Both the position numbers and the translations under genes were made by a program. From NCBI GenBank assembly GCA_027532905.1, contig JAPZUA010000001.1, positions 1,037,950-1,101,949 on the forward strand: a stretch of 64,000 nt of DNA. Reading direction: 5' to 3'. The notes beneath the pieces are model-generated. The model saw nothing but the letters and a program-made list of their open reading frames with translations. It had not been told where the DNA came from and made no database searches. Positions 33,654-42,242 of the stretch are shown piece after piece. This DNA comes from Magnetospirillum sp. Lineage in GTDB: Bacteria; Pseudomonadota; Alphaproteobacteria; CACIAM-22H2. The first letter of the stretch is position 1; each line of letters begins with the position of its first letter.

Positions 33654-34766
33654 CTAGCGCCGCGTTTCGGGGGACAGGTCGCGTTCCAGGCGCTGGCTGT
33701 ATTTCGACATGCCGAAACACAAGATGAAATAGGTGAGGGCCGCGAAGACGTAGGCCTCGTTGGGAAAGCCCATCCAGTTGGGATCGCCAAGCGCCGCGCG
33801 CAGCGTGGTGAAAAAGTCGAAAATGCCGACGATGACGACGAGCGTCGTATCCTTGAACAAGCCGATGAACGTGTTGACCTGCGCCGGGATCGTCATTTTG
33901 AGCGCTTGCGGCAGCACGATCAGGCGCATTTTTTGCGCATAGTTGAGGCCCAGCGATTCGGCCGCCTCGTATTGGCCGCGCCCGAGGCCCTGCAAGCCGC
34001 CGCGCACGACTTCGGCCAGATACGCCGCCGAGAAGATCGTGTAGGCGAACTGGATGCGGAACAGCCGGTCGATCGTCATGCCCGAGGGCAGGAACAGGGG
34101 CAGCATGATCGCCGCCATGAAGATGATCGTGACGAGCGGCACGCCGCGCACACATTCGATGACCGCAACGCAGAACCATTTGACGACCGGCATGTGCGAG
34201 CGCCGCCCGAGTGCGAGCAGGATCGCGAGCGGATAGCCGGTCGCAAGGCCGAACACGGCGATGAACACGGTGACGGTGAGCCCGCCCCACAGACGCGTGG
34301 GCACCTGGGTTCCGAAAATCTCGATACCGAAGAAGGTGCCGTCCATCAGCATGAACATCAGCGCCGATGCGGCAAGCCAGGCATAGATGAGATTCTTCGA
34401 CCACAGCCGGCGGAACAGCGACAGGCCGACCATGACTGTAAACAGCGACAGCATCGTGGCCGGGCGCCAGCGCAGCTCGTAGGGATAGAGGCCGAAAACG
34501 GCGAACCAGAATTTCTCGTCGATGAACGCCCAGCAAGCACCGCTGCGCGCTTCGCGGCATTGGGCGGCAGTACCCGTCCAGTGCGCGTCGAACATCGCCC
34601 AGCCGAGGATCGGCGGCAGGATCTTGTAGAGCACGTAGAGGCACACGAGGGTGATCGCGGCATTCAGCGGCGTGCCGAAATAGCGCAGACGCAGGCCGTT
34701 CGCGACGCTGCGCCAGGTGGCACTTGCGGCACGCGGCGCCGACATCGGAGCGGCAAGATCGGCCAT
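33654..34766 (-). CDS. aapM: General L-amino acid ABC transporter permease
   Basis: The 370-aa inner-membrane protein is an AapM/BztC-type HisM-class permease. It has the large segment between helices 1 and 2, EAAESLGLNYAQKMRLIVLP as the ATPase-contact EAA loop, and the ending GMSKYSQRLERDL. AapQ precedes it by 4 bp. In Rhizobium and Rhodobacter the operon order is aapJQMP. Here the ATPase gene aapP is absent, and an unrelated binding-protein gene lies 58 bp downstream. Confidence 0.92.
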   Translation of the reverse strand: MADLAAPMSAPRAASATWRSVANGLRLRYFGTPLNAAITLVCLYVLYKILPPILGWAMFDAHWTGTAAQCREARSGACWAFIDEKFWFAVFGLYPYELRWRPATMLSLFTVMVGLSLFRRLWSKNLIYAWLAASALMFMLMDGTFFGIEIFGTQVPTRLWGGLTVTVFIAVFGLATGYPLAILLALGRRSHMPVVKWFCVAVIECVRGVPLVTIIFMAAIMLPLFLPSGMTIDRLFRIQFAYTIFSAAYLAEVVRGGLQGLGRGQYEAAESLGLNYAQKMRLIVLPQALKMTIPAQVNTFIGLFKDTTLVVIVGIFDFFTTLRAALGDPNWMGFPNEAYVFAALTYFILCFGMSKYSQRLERDLSPETRR

Positions 34767-34770
34767 GCGC

Positions 34771-35949
34771 CTAGCGCTCCTTCAGCGCGACGCGCGCGTT
34801 GTAGATATTCATGCCGGCCGCCGTCAGCAGCGACAGCACGAGATAGACCGTCATCATGATGAAGATCACCTCGATCGCCTGGCCGGTCTGGTTAATCGAG
34901 GTGTTCGAAACGCTGAACAGATCCTGATAGCCGATCACGATCGCAAGCGACGAGTTTTTGGTGAGATTGAGGTACTGGCTCGTGAGCGGCGGCACGATCA
35001 CGCGCAGGGCCTGCGGCAGAATGACAAGGCGCATGATGCGGCCATTCGAAAGCCCGAGCGCGCGCGACGCCTCCCACTGGCCCTTGCCGACCGACTGGAT
35101 GCCCGAGCGCACGATCTCGGCGACAAACGCCGCCGTGTAGATCACAAGGCCTGTGAGCAGTGCCGCGAATTCCGGGCTCAGCTCCGCACCGCCCGCGAAG
35201 TTGAAGCCCTGCAGTTCCGGCACCGACAGGATCAGGCGGTCGCCGGTCAGCTGGGCGGCAGCCAGAGGCAGCATCACAAGATAGCCGACGCAGATCGGCC
35301 ACACACGGCGATATTCGCCCGTCTGCATCTGATGCGCGCGCGCGCGCCGCGTGGTCCACACGATCGCCGCGATCGCCAGGGCAAGGCCTGCCAGCGCAAA
35401 GACGGCCGCATCGTTCCATTCGAGCACGGGGATCTTGAGGCCGCGCTGCGAGAGATACACGCCCGGCAGCGGATTGAGCGCTTCGCGCACGCTCGGCAGT
35501 TGCTGGAACACCACGAGCCAGAACACGAGTTGCAGCACCACAGGCGTGTTGCGCACAATTTCGATATAGGCACCGACGAGGCCCGACAGCAGCGGATTTT
35601 CAGAGAGGCGCAGAATGCCGAGGAACACGCCGAGCAGCGTGACCAGAAGGCAGCCGATAATGGCAACGCGCAGCGTGTTGAGCAGCCCCACGAGCAACGC
35701 GCGCGCATAGCTGTTCGACGGCGTGTAGGGAATCAAATATTCGCCGATCGGAATGCCGGCCGAGCGGTCGAGGAAGCCGAAGCCCAGCGTGAGGCCGCGC
35801 GCGGCCATGTTGGTCTGGACGTTCGAGAAGAAGAAGATCGCAGCTGCCACAACGACGAACAGGAGGGTCGCCTGCAAGGCAAGCGCACGCGCCGTGCGGT
35901 CGTACCACCAAGCGGGCAGCGACGAGGTCGAAGAGGTGGCTTGTTGCAT
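34771..35949 (-). CDS. aapQ: General L-amino acid ABC transporter permease
   Basis: The 392-aa AapQ/BztB-type permease has the long periplasmic insertion between early helices, GLLNTLRVAIIGCLLVTLLG, SRALGLSNGRIMRLVILPQA as EAA loop, and NLTKNSSLAIVIGYQDLF, which is diagnostic of the polar amino acid family. It lies between aapJ (60-bp gap holding a hairpin) and aapM. Together they form the channel for broad-range uptake of polar and acidic amino acids. Confidence 0.92.
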   Translation of the reverse strand: MQQATSSTSSLPAWWYDRTARALALQATLLFVVVAAAIFFFSNVQTNMAARGLTLGFGFLDRSAGIPIGEYLIPYTPSNSYARALLVGLLNTLRVAIIGCLLVTLLGVFLGILRLSENPLLSGLVGAYIEIVRNTPVVLQLVFWLVVFQQLPSVREALNPLPGVYLSQRGLKIPVLEWNDAAVFALAGLALAIAAIVWTTRRARAHQMQTGEYRRVWPICVGYLVMLPLAAAQLTGDRLILSVPELQGFNFAGGAELSPEFAALLTGLVIYTAAFVAEIVRSGIQSVGKGQWEASRALGLSNGRIMRLVILPQALRVIVPPLTSQYLNLTKNSSLAIVIGYQDLFSVSNTSINQTGQAIEVIFIMMTVYLVLSLLTAAGMNIYNARVALKER

Positions 35950-35967
35950 TTGCTGCGAAATCCAAGT

Positions 35968-35995
35968 GGCCGCTGCCGATAAGCCGGCAGCGGCC
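35968..35995 (-). terminator. Intra-operon hairpin between aapJ and aapQ
   Basis: An 11-bp perfect stem, GGCCGCTGCCG (35968-35978) with CGGCAGCGGCC (35985-35995), encloses a 6-nt loop in the gap after the aapJ stop. Such hairpins protect or partly terminate the binding-protein mRNA, so that the binding protein exceeds the permease. No T-run follows on the minus strand, so mRNA stabilisation or partial termination is favoured. Confidence 0.65.
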
Positions 35996-36009
35996 GTCCT
36001 TGGCTCGAC

Positions 36010-37044
36010 TCAGCGTGCGGGCGGGGCGTAGAGGAGGCCGCCCTTGGTCCACACGTTGTTCATGCCGCGCTCGAGGCCGAGCGGGGTATTGACACCGATG
36101 TGGCGTTCGAAGATTTCGCCGTAGTTGCCGAACGTCTTGATGATCGTGCGGGCGTAAAGAGCATTGGCCGCACCGATCGATTCGCCCATGTTGCCTTCAG
36201 CGCCGAGCAGGCGACGCACGACCGGGTTGGTCGAGCTGGCCGCGATCTGATCGACATTGGCGGCCGTGATGCCCATTTCTTCGGCATCGATCAGCGCAAA
36301 CACGGTCCATGCGACGAGGTTCGTGAGTTCTTCGTCACCCTGGCGCACGGCTGGCCCCAACGGCTCCTTGGACACGCGCTCGGGCAGGATCACGTGGTCG
36401 CGCGGGTTGGTGAGCAAGGTGCGCTGGGCGGCCAGTGCCGCGAAGTCGTTCGTGTAGACGTCGCAACGGCCCGCATCGTAGGTACGACGCAGCTCGTCGA
36501 GATCGGCCACGACGACCGGGCGGAACGTCATGTTGTGCTGGCGGAAATAGTCGGCGAGGTTGAGCTCGGTCGTGGTGCCGGGCTGCACGCAGACCGTCGC
36601 ACCGTTGAGACCGCGCGCACTCGTGACGTTGAGGCGCCGCGGCACCATCATCGCCTGCCCGTCGTAGAACACGACGGCGGGGAAGTTGAAGCGGTTGACG
36701 TTGGTGTCGCGCGTCAGCGTCCAGGTCGTGTTGTTCGACAGCATGTCGACTTCGCCAGACGCGAGTGCGGGGAAGCGGCTCTGCGTCGTCACGGGAACGA
36801 ATTCGACCTTGTTCGGGTCGTTGAAGATCGAGATCGCCACGGCGCGGCAGATATCGACGTTGAAGCCGGACCAGCGGCCTTGCGTGTCGGGGACGCCGAA
36901 GCCCGGATTGCTCGGCCCCTGTACGCCGCAGCGCAGCGTGCCGCGCTGCTTGATGGCGTCGAGTGCCGGACCGGCGAGAACCGCCGCCGGTGCGAACACA
37001 AAGAATGCCGCCGCAGATGCGGCAAAAATCGTCGCGAATTTCAC
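36010..37044 (-). CDS. aapJ: General L-amino acid ABC transporter substrate-binding protein
   Basis: The 344-aa periplasmic protein starts at GTG 37044, seven bases after GGAGG. The signal peptide ends near AVLAG. ALDAIKQRGTLRCGVQGPSN, DTQGRWSGFNVDICRAVAIS and the C-terminal GVNTPLGLERGMNNVWTKGG are near-invariant in AapJ/BztA. It is the first gene of the aap cluster; a 286-bp upstream gap carries a strong hairpin and a palindrome, and its promoter is expected there. Confidence 0.93.
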   Translation of the reverse strand: MKFATIFAASAAAFFVFAPAAVLAGPALDAIKQRGTLRCGVQGPSNPGFGVPDTQGRWSGFNVDICRAVAISIFNDPNKVEFVPVTTQSRFPALASGEVDMLSNNTTWTLTRDTNVNRFNFPAVVFYDGQAMMVPRRLNVTSARGLNGATVCVQPGTTTELNLADYFRQHNMTFRPVVVADLDELRRTYDAGRCDVYTNDFAALAAQRTLLTNPRDHVILPERVSKEPLGPAVRQGDEELTNLVAWTVFALIDAEEMGITAANVDQIAASSTNPVVRRLLGAEGNMGESIGAANALYARTIIKTFGNYGEIFERHIGVNTPLGLERGMNNVWTKGGLLYAPPAR

Positions 37045-37100
37045 TGGTAGCCTCCGTTCATGCGCCCCTGTGGTCGGGGCTTGGGGGGGATTCTTAGCGA

Positions 37101-37135
37101 CGCCCATGCCCGCTTTTTACGGCGGGACATGGGCG
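37101..37135 (-). promoter_or_regulatory. Stable hairpin in the aapJ leader region
   Basis: CGCCCATG-CCCGC (37101-37113) pairs with GCGGG-A-CATGGGCG (37122-37135), giving 13 bp with one bulged A and an 8-nt loop. It lies 57 bp upstream of the aapJ start codon. It could be a leader structure controlling aapJ or the end of transcription from the upstream deacetylase gene. No T-run supports simple termination. Confidence 0.45.
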
Positions 37136-37208
37136 CTGTCGGTCGTGCGTGCGGCCGGGGCAAAGATTGTCCCGATACACGTCATCCGGACATATGAGCA
37201 ATTCGCGG

Positions 37209-37225
37209 GCCATCTTCAAGATGGC
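37209..37225. promoter_or_regulatory. 17-bp palindrome upstream of aapJ
   Basis: GCCATCTT and AAGATGGC flank one central C, a perfect 8-bp inverted repeat. It is 165 bp upstream of the aapJ start in a region of reduced GC between 37045 and 37330, which has no gene. It is a plausible operator for a dimeric regulator. Confidence 0.5.
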
Positions 37226-37330
37226 GCAAACGCGATATTTCGCCCGGTTTACAGGCAAAAATCGTTAAATCTGCCTAAATGTTTTCCCGCGTGAAAATTG
37301 TAGTTTTCGCTCTGCCGCGAACGCGGGCGC

Positions 37331-38206
37331 TCAAGCTTTCGATCTTGCCCAATGTGCGGCGATCGCGTCGCTTGTCGCGAGCCACACGTCAGGATGGGCA
37401 GTGCCGATATGGCGCAAAGCGGCCTTCAGCTTGCGCAAACGAAAGGGCTGGCCCGCAACATAGGCATGCAAGGCAACGCCCATCACGAGCGGCTGGCCCT
37501 CCGCCTGTTCACGCATTTCGTCGAACTGGTCGACGATCATGTCGGCGAAATCGGCCGCACTGTGGCGCCGCGCCACGATGGCGTTCGAATCATTGAGCTC
37601 CTGCGGATAGGGTACGCTCAGCAACCGGCCGCCCTGCACGTTGAGCCAGATCGGTTGGTCGTCCATGCACCAATCAAGCACGTAGGAAAAGCCCGCCGCG
37701 TGCAAGAGATCGGGCGTGTGCTTTGTTTCGGCGATCCACGGCCCGAGCCAGCCTAGCGGGGCTGTTCCCGCATGTGCGGCGATCGCGTCGCGCGCTTGCG
37801 TGATGAGTTGGCGCTCCGCCGCTTCGTCGAGCCCGGCTTGGCTTTCGGAATTCGTGCGCCCATGTGCGACAATCGCGGCACCTGCGGCGCGGAACGCCTG
37901 TGCGAGTTCCGCATGGCGCTTGTAAATCGCCGAATTGACCAGCAGCGACGGGACGATGCAGCTCTGCTTAAACGCGTCGAGCAGCCGCCATGCGCCCACA
38001 CGATTGCCGTATTCGCGCCACGACCAATTCAGCACGTCGGGCGTGCCCGATCCGGGCACGATGTCCTCGGAGAGGCCCTCGCCGAACGCGTAGCTTTCGA
38101 GATTGAGCGCGACATAGACCGCCAAGCGCTTGCCTTCAGGCCACGCACCGGCCGGCCGCCGCACGATCGGCACATCGTCGAAACGGCCGGGATGCGGCAG
38201 ATCCAT
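37331..38206 (-). CDS. Polysaccharide deacetylase-fold protein, PuuE/allantoinase-like
   Basis: The 291-aa cytosolic protein has the NodB-like fold of the metal-independent PuuE group. The usual FDDG metal motif is replaced by YVALNLESYAFGEG, and WSWREYGNRVGAWRLLDAF, IVAHGRTNSESQ and GWLGPWIAETKHTPDLLHAA follow. In PuuE this fold hydrolyses allantoin. The gene lies 3 bp after the racemase-like gene, on the same strand as the amidohydrolase, so the three probably form one operon. A second PuuE-like protein (46053) is in the same region. The substrate is probably a cyclic amide or ureide, by inference. Confidence 0.82.
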   Translation of the reverse strand: MDLPHPGRFDDVPIVRRPAGAWPEGKRLAVYVALNLESYAFGEGLSEDIVPGSGTPDVLNWSWREYGNRVGAWRLLDAFKQSCIVPSLLVNSAIYKRHAELAQAFRAAGAAIVAHGRTNSESQAGLDEAAERQLITQARDAIAAHAGTAPLGWLGPWIAETKHTPDLLHAAGFSYVLDWCMDDQPIWLNVQGGRLLSVPYPQELNDSNAIVARRHSAADFADMIVDQFDEMREQAEGQPLVMGVALHAYVAGQPFRLRKLKAALRHIGTAHPDVWLATSDAIAAHWARSKA

Positions 38207-38209
38207 TGG

Positions 38210-38950
38210 TCAGCCCTTAAAGCGGGCGGCAAGTGCGGGCGACAGGCCGACAGTCTCGCGGCCCACAGGCAACGCATAGCTGCCTGTGCGCGCCTTGGCC
38301 GGGCGAATGCGCACGAGCGCTTCGAGCAGCGGCACGCCGGTCGTGATGCCGTCGAACATCGGTACGGGGATCTTGTCTTGCAGGCGCGCAGGTACCCCTG
38401 CCATCACGGCCCCCGTCAAGACGATCGCCTCGACATGGTCGCGCTCGACGAGGTCGTTTGCCGCTTCGACGATCATGCGCTCGACCTCGCTCTGGTCGCC
38501 GGGCGCGTAGGGTGCGGCACTTTCCAGCGCGCGCCAACCGGCCACGCAGCCGCCGAGCCCGGTTGCGGCAATCGTGTCGCGGTAGAGCCCCAGCACGCGC
38601 TTGCCGAACAGGATTACGCCCACGCGCCGCCCCACCAAGGTCGCCACGTGCAAGGCGGCTTCGGTCATGCCGAGCACAGGGACCGACAACATTTCGCGCG
38701 CGGCCGTTACGGCGGTGTCGTAGGAGACGACGATCAAAACGCCGTCGCAGTCGCCCGCATGTTCGGCGACGAGCGCCATCGTCGAATGCTCGGCAATCGC
38801 GTTTTCGCTGCGCGAGCCGATCACGCGTGCGCCGAAACTGCCGGTGACGGCGCGGATCTCGGTGCCGGGAGAAGCCGCCAAGCGCGCGGCGTCGGCCACT
38901 TTGCCCGTGACGAATTCGGAGGTGTTGGAATTGACCAGCAGCAGACGCAT
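38210..38950 (-). CDS. Aspartate/glutamate/hydantoin racemase family protein lacking catalytic cysteines
   Basis: The 246-aa protein starts at ATG 38950: MRLLLVNSNTSEFVT is the typical opening of the hydantoin/allantoin racemase family. The motif that normally holds the first catalytic Cys (ACFGDP type) reads IVVSYDT (Val75). The second (GCAGM type) reads LTGAVM (Gly180). Neither two-base racemisation residue is present, so it is either not a racemase or uses other chemistry. It sits between the deacetylase-like and amidohydrolase genes. Confidence 0.82.
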   Translation of the reverse strand: MRLLLVNSNTSEFVTGKVADAARLAASPGTEIRAVTGSFGARVIGSRSENAIAEHSTMALVAEHAGDCDGVLIVVSYDTAVTAAREMLSVPVLGMTEAALHVATLVGRRVGVILFGKRVLGLYRDTIAATGLGGCVAGWRALESAAPYAPGDQSEVERMIVEAANDLVERDHVEAIVLTGAVMAGVPARLQDKIPVPMFDGITTGVPLLEALVRIRPAKARTGSYALPVGRETVGLSPALAARFKG

Positions 38951-38993
38951 CGCGGAACACTCGTTTGAAAGATGTTTGGAAACGCTTTCGAGC

Positions 38994-40505
38994 CTAGCCG
39001 TCGCGACCGCGCCGGTCGAGGCCCACGTCGCGCGCCATCGCGCGCAGATAGAGCGCGCGATAGTAAGGCTCGAGTTCGCCCGCTTCGCGGCGCAGCTCGG
39101 CCATGCCGGCGCCAAGTGCCGGGGCGAGTGCCGCAACCTCGGCCAGAATCGCGGCCTCGTCGAGCGTGAGCAGCTTGCCGTTTTCGACAACAAGACGACC
39201 GCCCACGACGACGTCGCGCACCGAGGAGCCGGTTTCGCAATAGACAAGCTGGCGCTCGAGATCGTTGAGCGGCGTGAATGCCGTGGTCGCAAGATCGAGC
39301 AGCGCCACATCCCCCGCCGCACCTGGCGCAAGGCGCCCCAACGGCACGGGCGCGCGCGCCGCACGCGCGCCGCCGAGATACAGCGCGTCGAGAATCTCGG
39401 GCGCTTTGGGCCAATCGCGATAGTCGGTGCGCGTCAGCGTGTGCACAAGGGCCGCCGACTTCGCGACAAGCCACAGATTGTGCGTGTCGTCGACCGTGGC
39501 CTCGTCGGTGCCGAGTGCGAGATGCACACCTGCGTCGCGCAAACGGCGCCACGGCATGATGCCGCTGCCCAGGCGCAGATTGCACACCGGATTGTGCGAC
39601 ACAGTGCAGCCCGAGCGCGCCAGCAGGTCGATGTCGTCGTCGTCGATCCAGATTGCGTGCATCACGAGCATGCGTTCGTCGAGCAGCCCGAGATCGTGCA
39701 CGTAACGCACCAGCGATTTGCCGAGTTTTTCTTCGCCGAACACGCGCTGGGTTTTGGTCTCGAGGATATGCACGAAAAACGGGAGATCGCGTTCGCGCGA
39801 CAAGGCACTCAGACGCGCGAAATAGTCCTGCGTGACGCGGTGCGGGGCCGAGCACGATACCGCTGCGCCCAACCGCCCGCCTTCGGCCCCATGCCAACGC
39901 GCGACCAGATGCGCGTAGCATTCCATCAATTCGTCGGCCGATTGGCGCGGCGCCGCATCCATGCGCGCGCGAATCGCGGGCGGAATGAGCTCGGCCAAGA
40001 AAGGCTGCTTGTCGTATTCGACGATGTTGGGCTGGTCGAGCGCCATCGTCGCGCGCATGCCGCTGTCGCGATAGGCTTCCATCACAGCATCGATCGCGTC
40101 GGGTGTCACGGTCGGTACGTAGAACGCATCGTCGAGCACCGTCGTGATGCCGAGCTTCAGCATCTCGATCGCCCCCAAGGCCGTGCGCAGATAGGCAAGG
40201 CGCCGCCCCTGCCCTTCGGCGGCCAAAGGCGGCACTTCGTAAAGCATGAAGACTTCGAGTGGATACCCGTCGAGACAGCCGCGCATCAGATTGCCCGGCG
40301 AATGCACATGCGCGTTGACGAGGCCGGGCACTGCGAGTTTGCCGCGCGCATCGAGCGTGCGAATGCCGTCGGGCACAAGATCGGCGGCCACATCGCCCAC
40401 CGCGGCAATGCGGCCGCCGCGAATGAGAATATCGCCCGCCTCGATATGGCGCGGCGTCTCCATCGTGAGGATGCGCGCACCGCGTATCAGCAAATCGCCG
40501 GTCAT
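38994..40505 (-). CDS. TRZ/ATZ-type metal-dependent amidohydrolase
   Basis: The 503-aa enzyme has the amidohydrolase metal set: HVH in VPGLVNAHVHSPGNLMRG, His in MLVMHAIWIDDDDIDL, SHNPVCNLRLGSG and the Asp of LALGTDEATVDDTHNLW. This is the subgroup of guanine deaminase, atrazine chlorohydrolase and SAH/MTA deaminase, acting on amino groups or halogens of N-heterocycles. The N-terminal LLIRGARILTM beta-sandwich is intact. It is the first gene of a three-gene minus-strand set. It is divergent from the AMDase-like pair. The substrate is unknown. Confidence 0.88.
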   Translation of the reverse strand: MTGDLLIRGARILTMETPRHIEAGDILIRGGRIAAVGDVAADLVPDGIRTLDARGKLAVPGLVNAHVHSPGNLMRGCLDGYPLEVFMLYEVPPLAAEGQGRRLAYLRTALGAIEMLKLGITTVLDDAFYVPTVTPDAIDAVMEAYRDSGMRATMALDQPNIVEYDKQPFLAELIPPAIRARMDAAPRQSADELMECYAHLVARWHGAEGGRLGAAVSCSAPHRVTQDYFARLSALSRERDLPFFVHILETKTQRVFGEEKLGKSLVRYVHDLGLLDERMLVMHAIWIDDDDIDLLARSGCTVSHNPVCNLRLGSGIMPWRRLRDAGVHLALGTDEATVDDTHNLWLVAKSAALVHTLTRTDYRDWPKAPEILDALYLGGARAARAPVPLGRLAPGAAGDVALLDLATTAFTPLNDLERQLVYCETGSSVRDVVVGGRLVVENGKLLTLDEAAILAEVAALAPALGAGMAELRREAGELEPYYRALYLRAMARDVGLDRRGRDG

Positions 40506-40551
40506 CCGCGAAACTCTATCGAGTCGCGTGCGGTTCGGGTACGGAAATTGC

Positions 40552-40557
40552 TAACAT
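40552..40557 (+). promoter_or_regulatory. Putative -10 element, leaderless start of the 40565 gene
   Basis: TAACAT at 40552-40557 ends seven bases before the ATG at 40565, and no ribosome site lies between them. The spacing equals that seen at gloB. The -35 region is poor, so this is weak on its own. Confidence 0.3.
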
Positions 40558-40564
40558 TCGGCGC

Positions 40565-41305
40565 ATGACCATCGATCCTACGCTGCACAAACGCATCGGC
40601 ATGCTCACGCCGTCTTCCAACACCGTGCTTGAGCCGGTGACCACGGCAATGCTTGCGGGCTTGCCGGACGTGACCGCCCATTTCGGGCGCTTCCGCGTGA
40701 CTGAGATTTCGCTGTCGACGGCGGCGCTGGCGCAGTTCGACCTGCAGCCGATCCTCGATGCGGCCTTGCTGCTGGCCGATGCCAAGGTCGATGCCATCGT
40801 ATGGAACGGCACGTCGTCGGGCTGGCTTGGCCTCGAGCGCGACCGCGATCTATGTGCGGCGATTACGGCGACGACGGGCGCCAAAACCGGCACCTCGGTG
40901 CTCGCCCTTGCCGAAATCCTGCGCAGCACCGGCGCCAAACGCATCGGCCTCGTGACCCCGTATCTCGACGAAATCCAGGACAAGATCGTCGCGAACTTCG
41001 CGGCCGAAGGCTTCGACTGCATCGCCGAGCGCCATCTGCGCGACCGCGGCAATTTCTCGTTTTCGCAGTATTCGGAAGCGACGATCGCCGATCTCGTGCG
41101 CGAGGTCGCGAAGGAAAAGCCAGATGCGATCGCGGTTTTCTGCACCAATATGCGCGGCGGCCCCATCGTCGAAGCGCTGGAGGCCGAGACCGGCATTCCG
41201 ATCTACGACTCTGTTGCCACCGCCGTATGGGCAGGCCTGCGCGCGGCAGGTACTGCACCTGCCCGCGTGCAAGGCTGGGGTCGTTTGTTCCGCGAGGTAC
41301 CGTAG
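40565..41305 (+). CDS. Arylmalonate decarboxylase/maleate isomerase family protein (AMDase-like)
   Basis: The 246-aa protein belongs to the Asp/Glu racemase superfamily, maleate isomerase/AMDase branch: RIGMLTPSSNTVLEPVTTAM, then VDAIVWNGTSSGWLG and AVFCTNMRGG. Only the second catalytic cysteine is present (Cys193); the first position is Gly82, followed by Thr-Ser. Arylmalonate decarboxylase has the same Gly-Thr-Ser plus single-Cys layout, unlike two-Cys isomerases. It is directly followed, with no gap, by a paralogue. The substrate is not known. Confidence 0.8.
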   Translation: MTIDPTLHKRIGMLTPSSNTVLEPVTTAMLAGLPDVTAHFGRFRVTEISLSTAALAQFDLQPILDAALLLADAKVDAIVWNGTSSGWLGLERDRDLCAAITATTGAKTGTSVLALAEILRSTGAKRIGLVTPYLDEIQDKIVANFAAEGFDCIAERHLRDRGNFSFSQYSEATIADLVREVAKEKPDAIAVFCTNMRGGPIVEALEAETGIPIYDSVATAVWAGLRAAGTAPARVQGWGRLFREVP

Positions 41306-42046
41306 ATGTCGCAAGCCGCTGCGTTCGAAATGCACAAACATTTTTTGGCGACCGTGACGCCCTCGGGCAACACAGTCGTCGAGCGCGCGACCTTGGCGGT
41401 GCTGCGCAATTTCCCGAGCGTGTCGCCGCATTTTTCGCGCTCGCCCGTGTTCGGCGCATCCGACCCCTATCCGGACGCCTATGACTGGACGAACATGCTG
41501 CGCGCCGCCGAATTGCTCGGCCATGCGCGGCCCGGCGTGGTCGTGTGGAACGGCAGCAAGGGCGGTTCGGTCGGCATCGCGGTCGAACGCGAGTTGCGCA
41601 CGCGGCTTGAAGCAAGCGCCAAATGCCCGGCGACCACGTCGTTATTCGCGACCATCGAAGCGCTCGGGCTGCTGGGTGCTTCGCGGCTTGCTTTCGTGAC
41701 GCCCTATGGCGACGCCTACCAGGCCAAGGTCGAAAAGAATTTCGCGGAAATCGGCTTTGCGACCGTGGCGCGCGAAAACTCACGCATGGCCGACAATCTG
41801 AGCTATGCGAGCGTGCCGCTCGACGAAATCCGCGCACAGGCGCGCCGGGCGGCGGCGGCAAGGCCCGATGCGATCCTGGGCTGGTGCACGAACTATCCAT
41901 CGGCCTGGGTCGCGGCCGAGATCGAGGCCGAAACCGGTATCCCGTTCCTCGACGCAACCACGATCGTGCTGTGGCAAGCGCTCAAAATGCTGGGTGTGGA
42001 TCCGACGTCGGCTTCCCGCGACTGGGGCCGCGTCTTCGCGCTGTAG
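41306..42046 (+). CDS. AMDase/maleate isomerase family protein, tandem paralogue
   Basis: The 246-aa protein begins on the base after the stop of the first copy. It keeps the fold (HFLATVTPSGNTVVERATLA, LAFVTPYGDAYQAKVEKNFA) and the second cysteine (Cys194 in LGWCTNYPSAW). The first site reads VVWNGSKGGSVG, so Gly82 replaces Cys and Ser-Lys replaces Thr-Ser. The copies have diverged strongly, which suggests different substrates or a heteromeric enzyme, not a recent duplication. It may be co-transcribed with the ABC importer downstream, after a 196-bp gap. Confidence 0.8.
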   Translation: MSQAAAFEMHKHFLATVTPSGNTVVERATLAVLRNFPSVSPHFSRSPVFGASDPYPDAYDWTNMLRAAELLGHARPGVVVWNGSKGGSVGIAVERELRTRLEASAKCPATTSLFATIEALGLLGASRLAFVTPYGDAYQAKVEKNFAEIGFATVARENSRMADNLSYASVPLDEIRAQARRAAAARPDAILGWCTNYPSAWVAAEIEAETGIPFLDATTIVLWQALKMLGVDPTSASRDWGRVFAL

Positions 42047-42128
42047 GCGCCCAAAAAAGCGCCGAATTTTTGCGCACGCGCGCGGCCGTGCCGTCGGCGA
42101 TGCAAGCAGAATCGGCATCTGCGTGCCG

Positions 42129-42144
42129 TGGCATATCGCTTGCT
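42129..42144 (+). promoter_or_regulatory. Putative sigma-54 (-24/-12) promoter
   Basis: TGGCATATCGCTTGCT matches TGGCAC-N5-TTGCW at all but one defined position, with correct spacing. It is 99 bp upstream of the binding-protein ATG (42243), in the 196-bp gap 42047-42242, which has no gene. It mirrors the site at 7458 before the other polyamine-type operon. Confidence 0.55.
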
Positions 42145-42242
42145 TCGCATGCAGACGACCGCCGGTCTCCCCCCAAGACATCAGGTCGCCGTTCGGCACC
42201 CAAGCGGCTTTCGGCCGCCCGTCAACTTTTAAGGAGTCCGCC

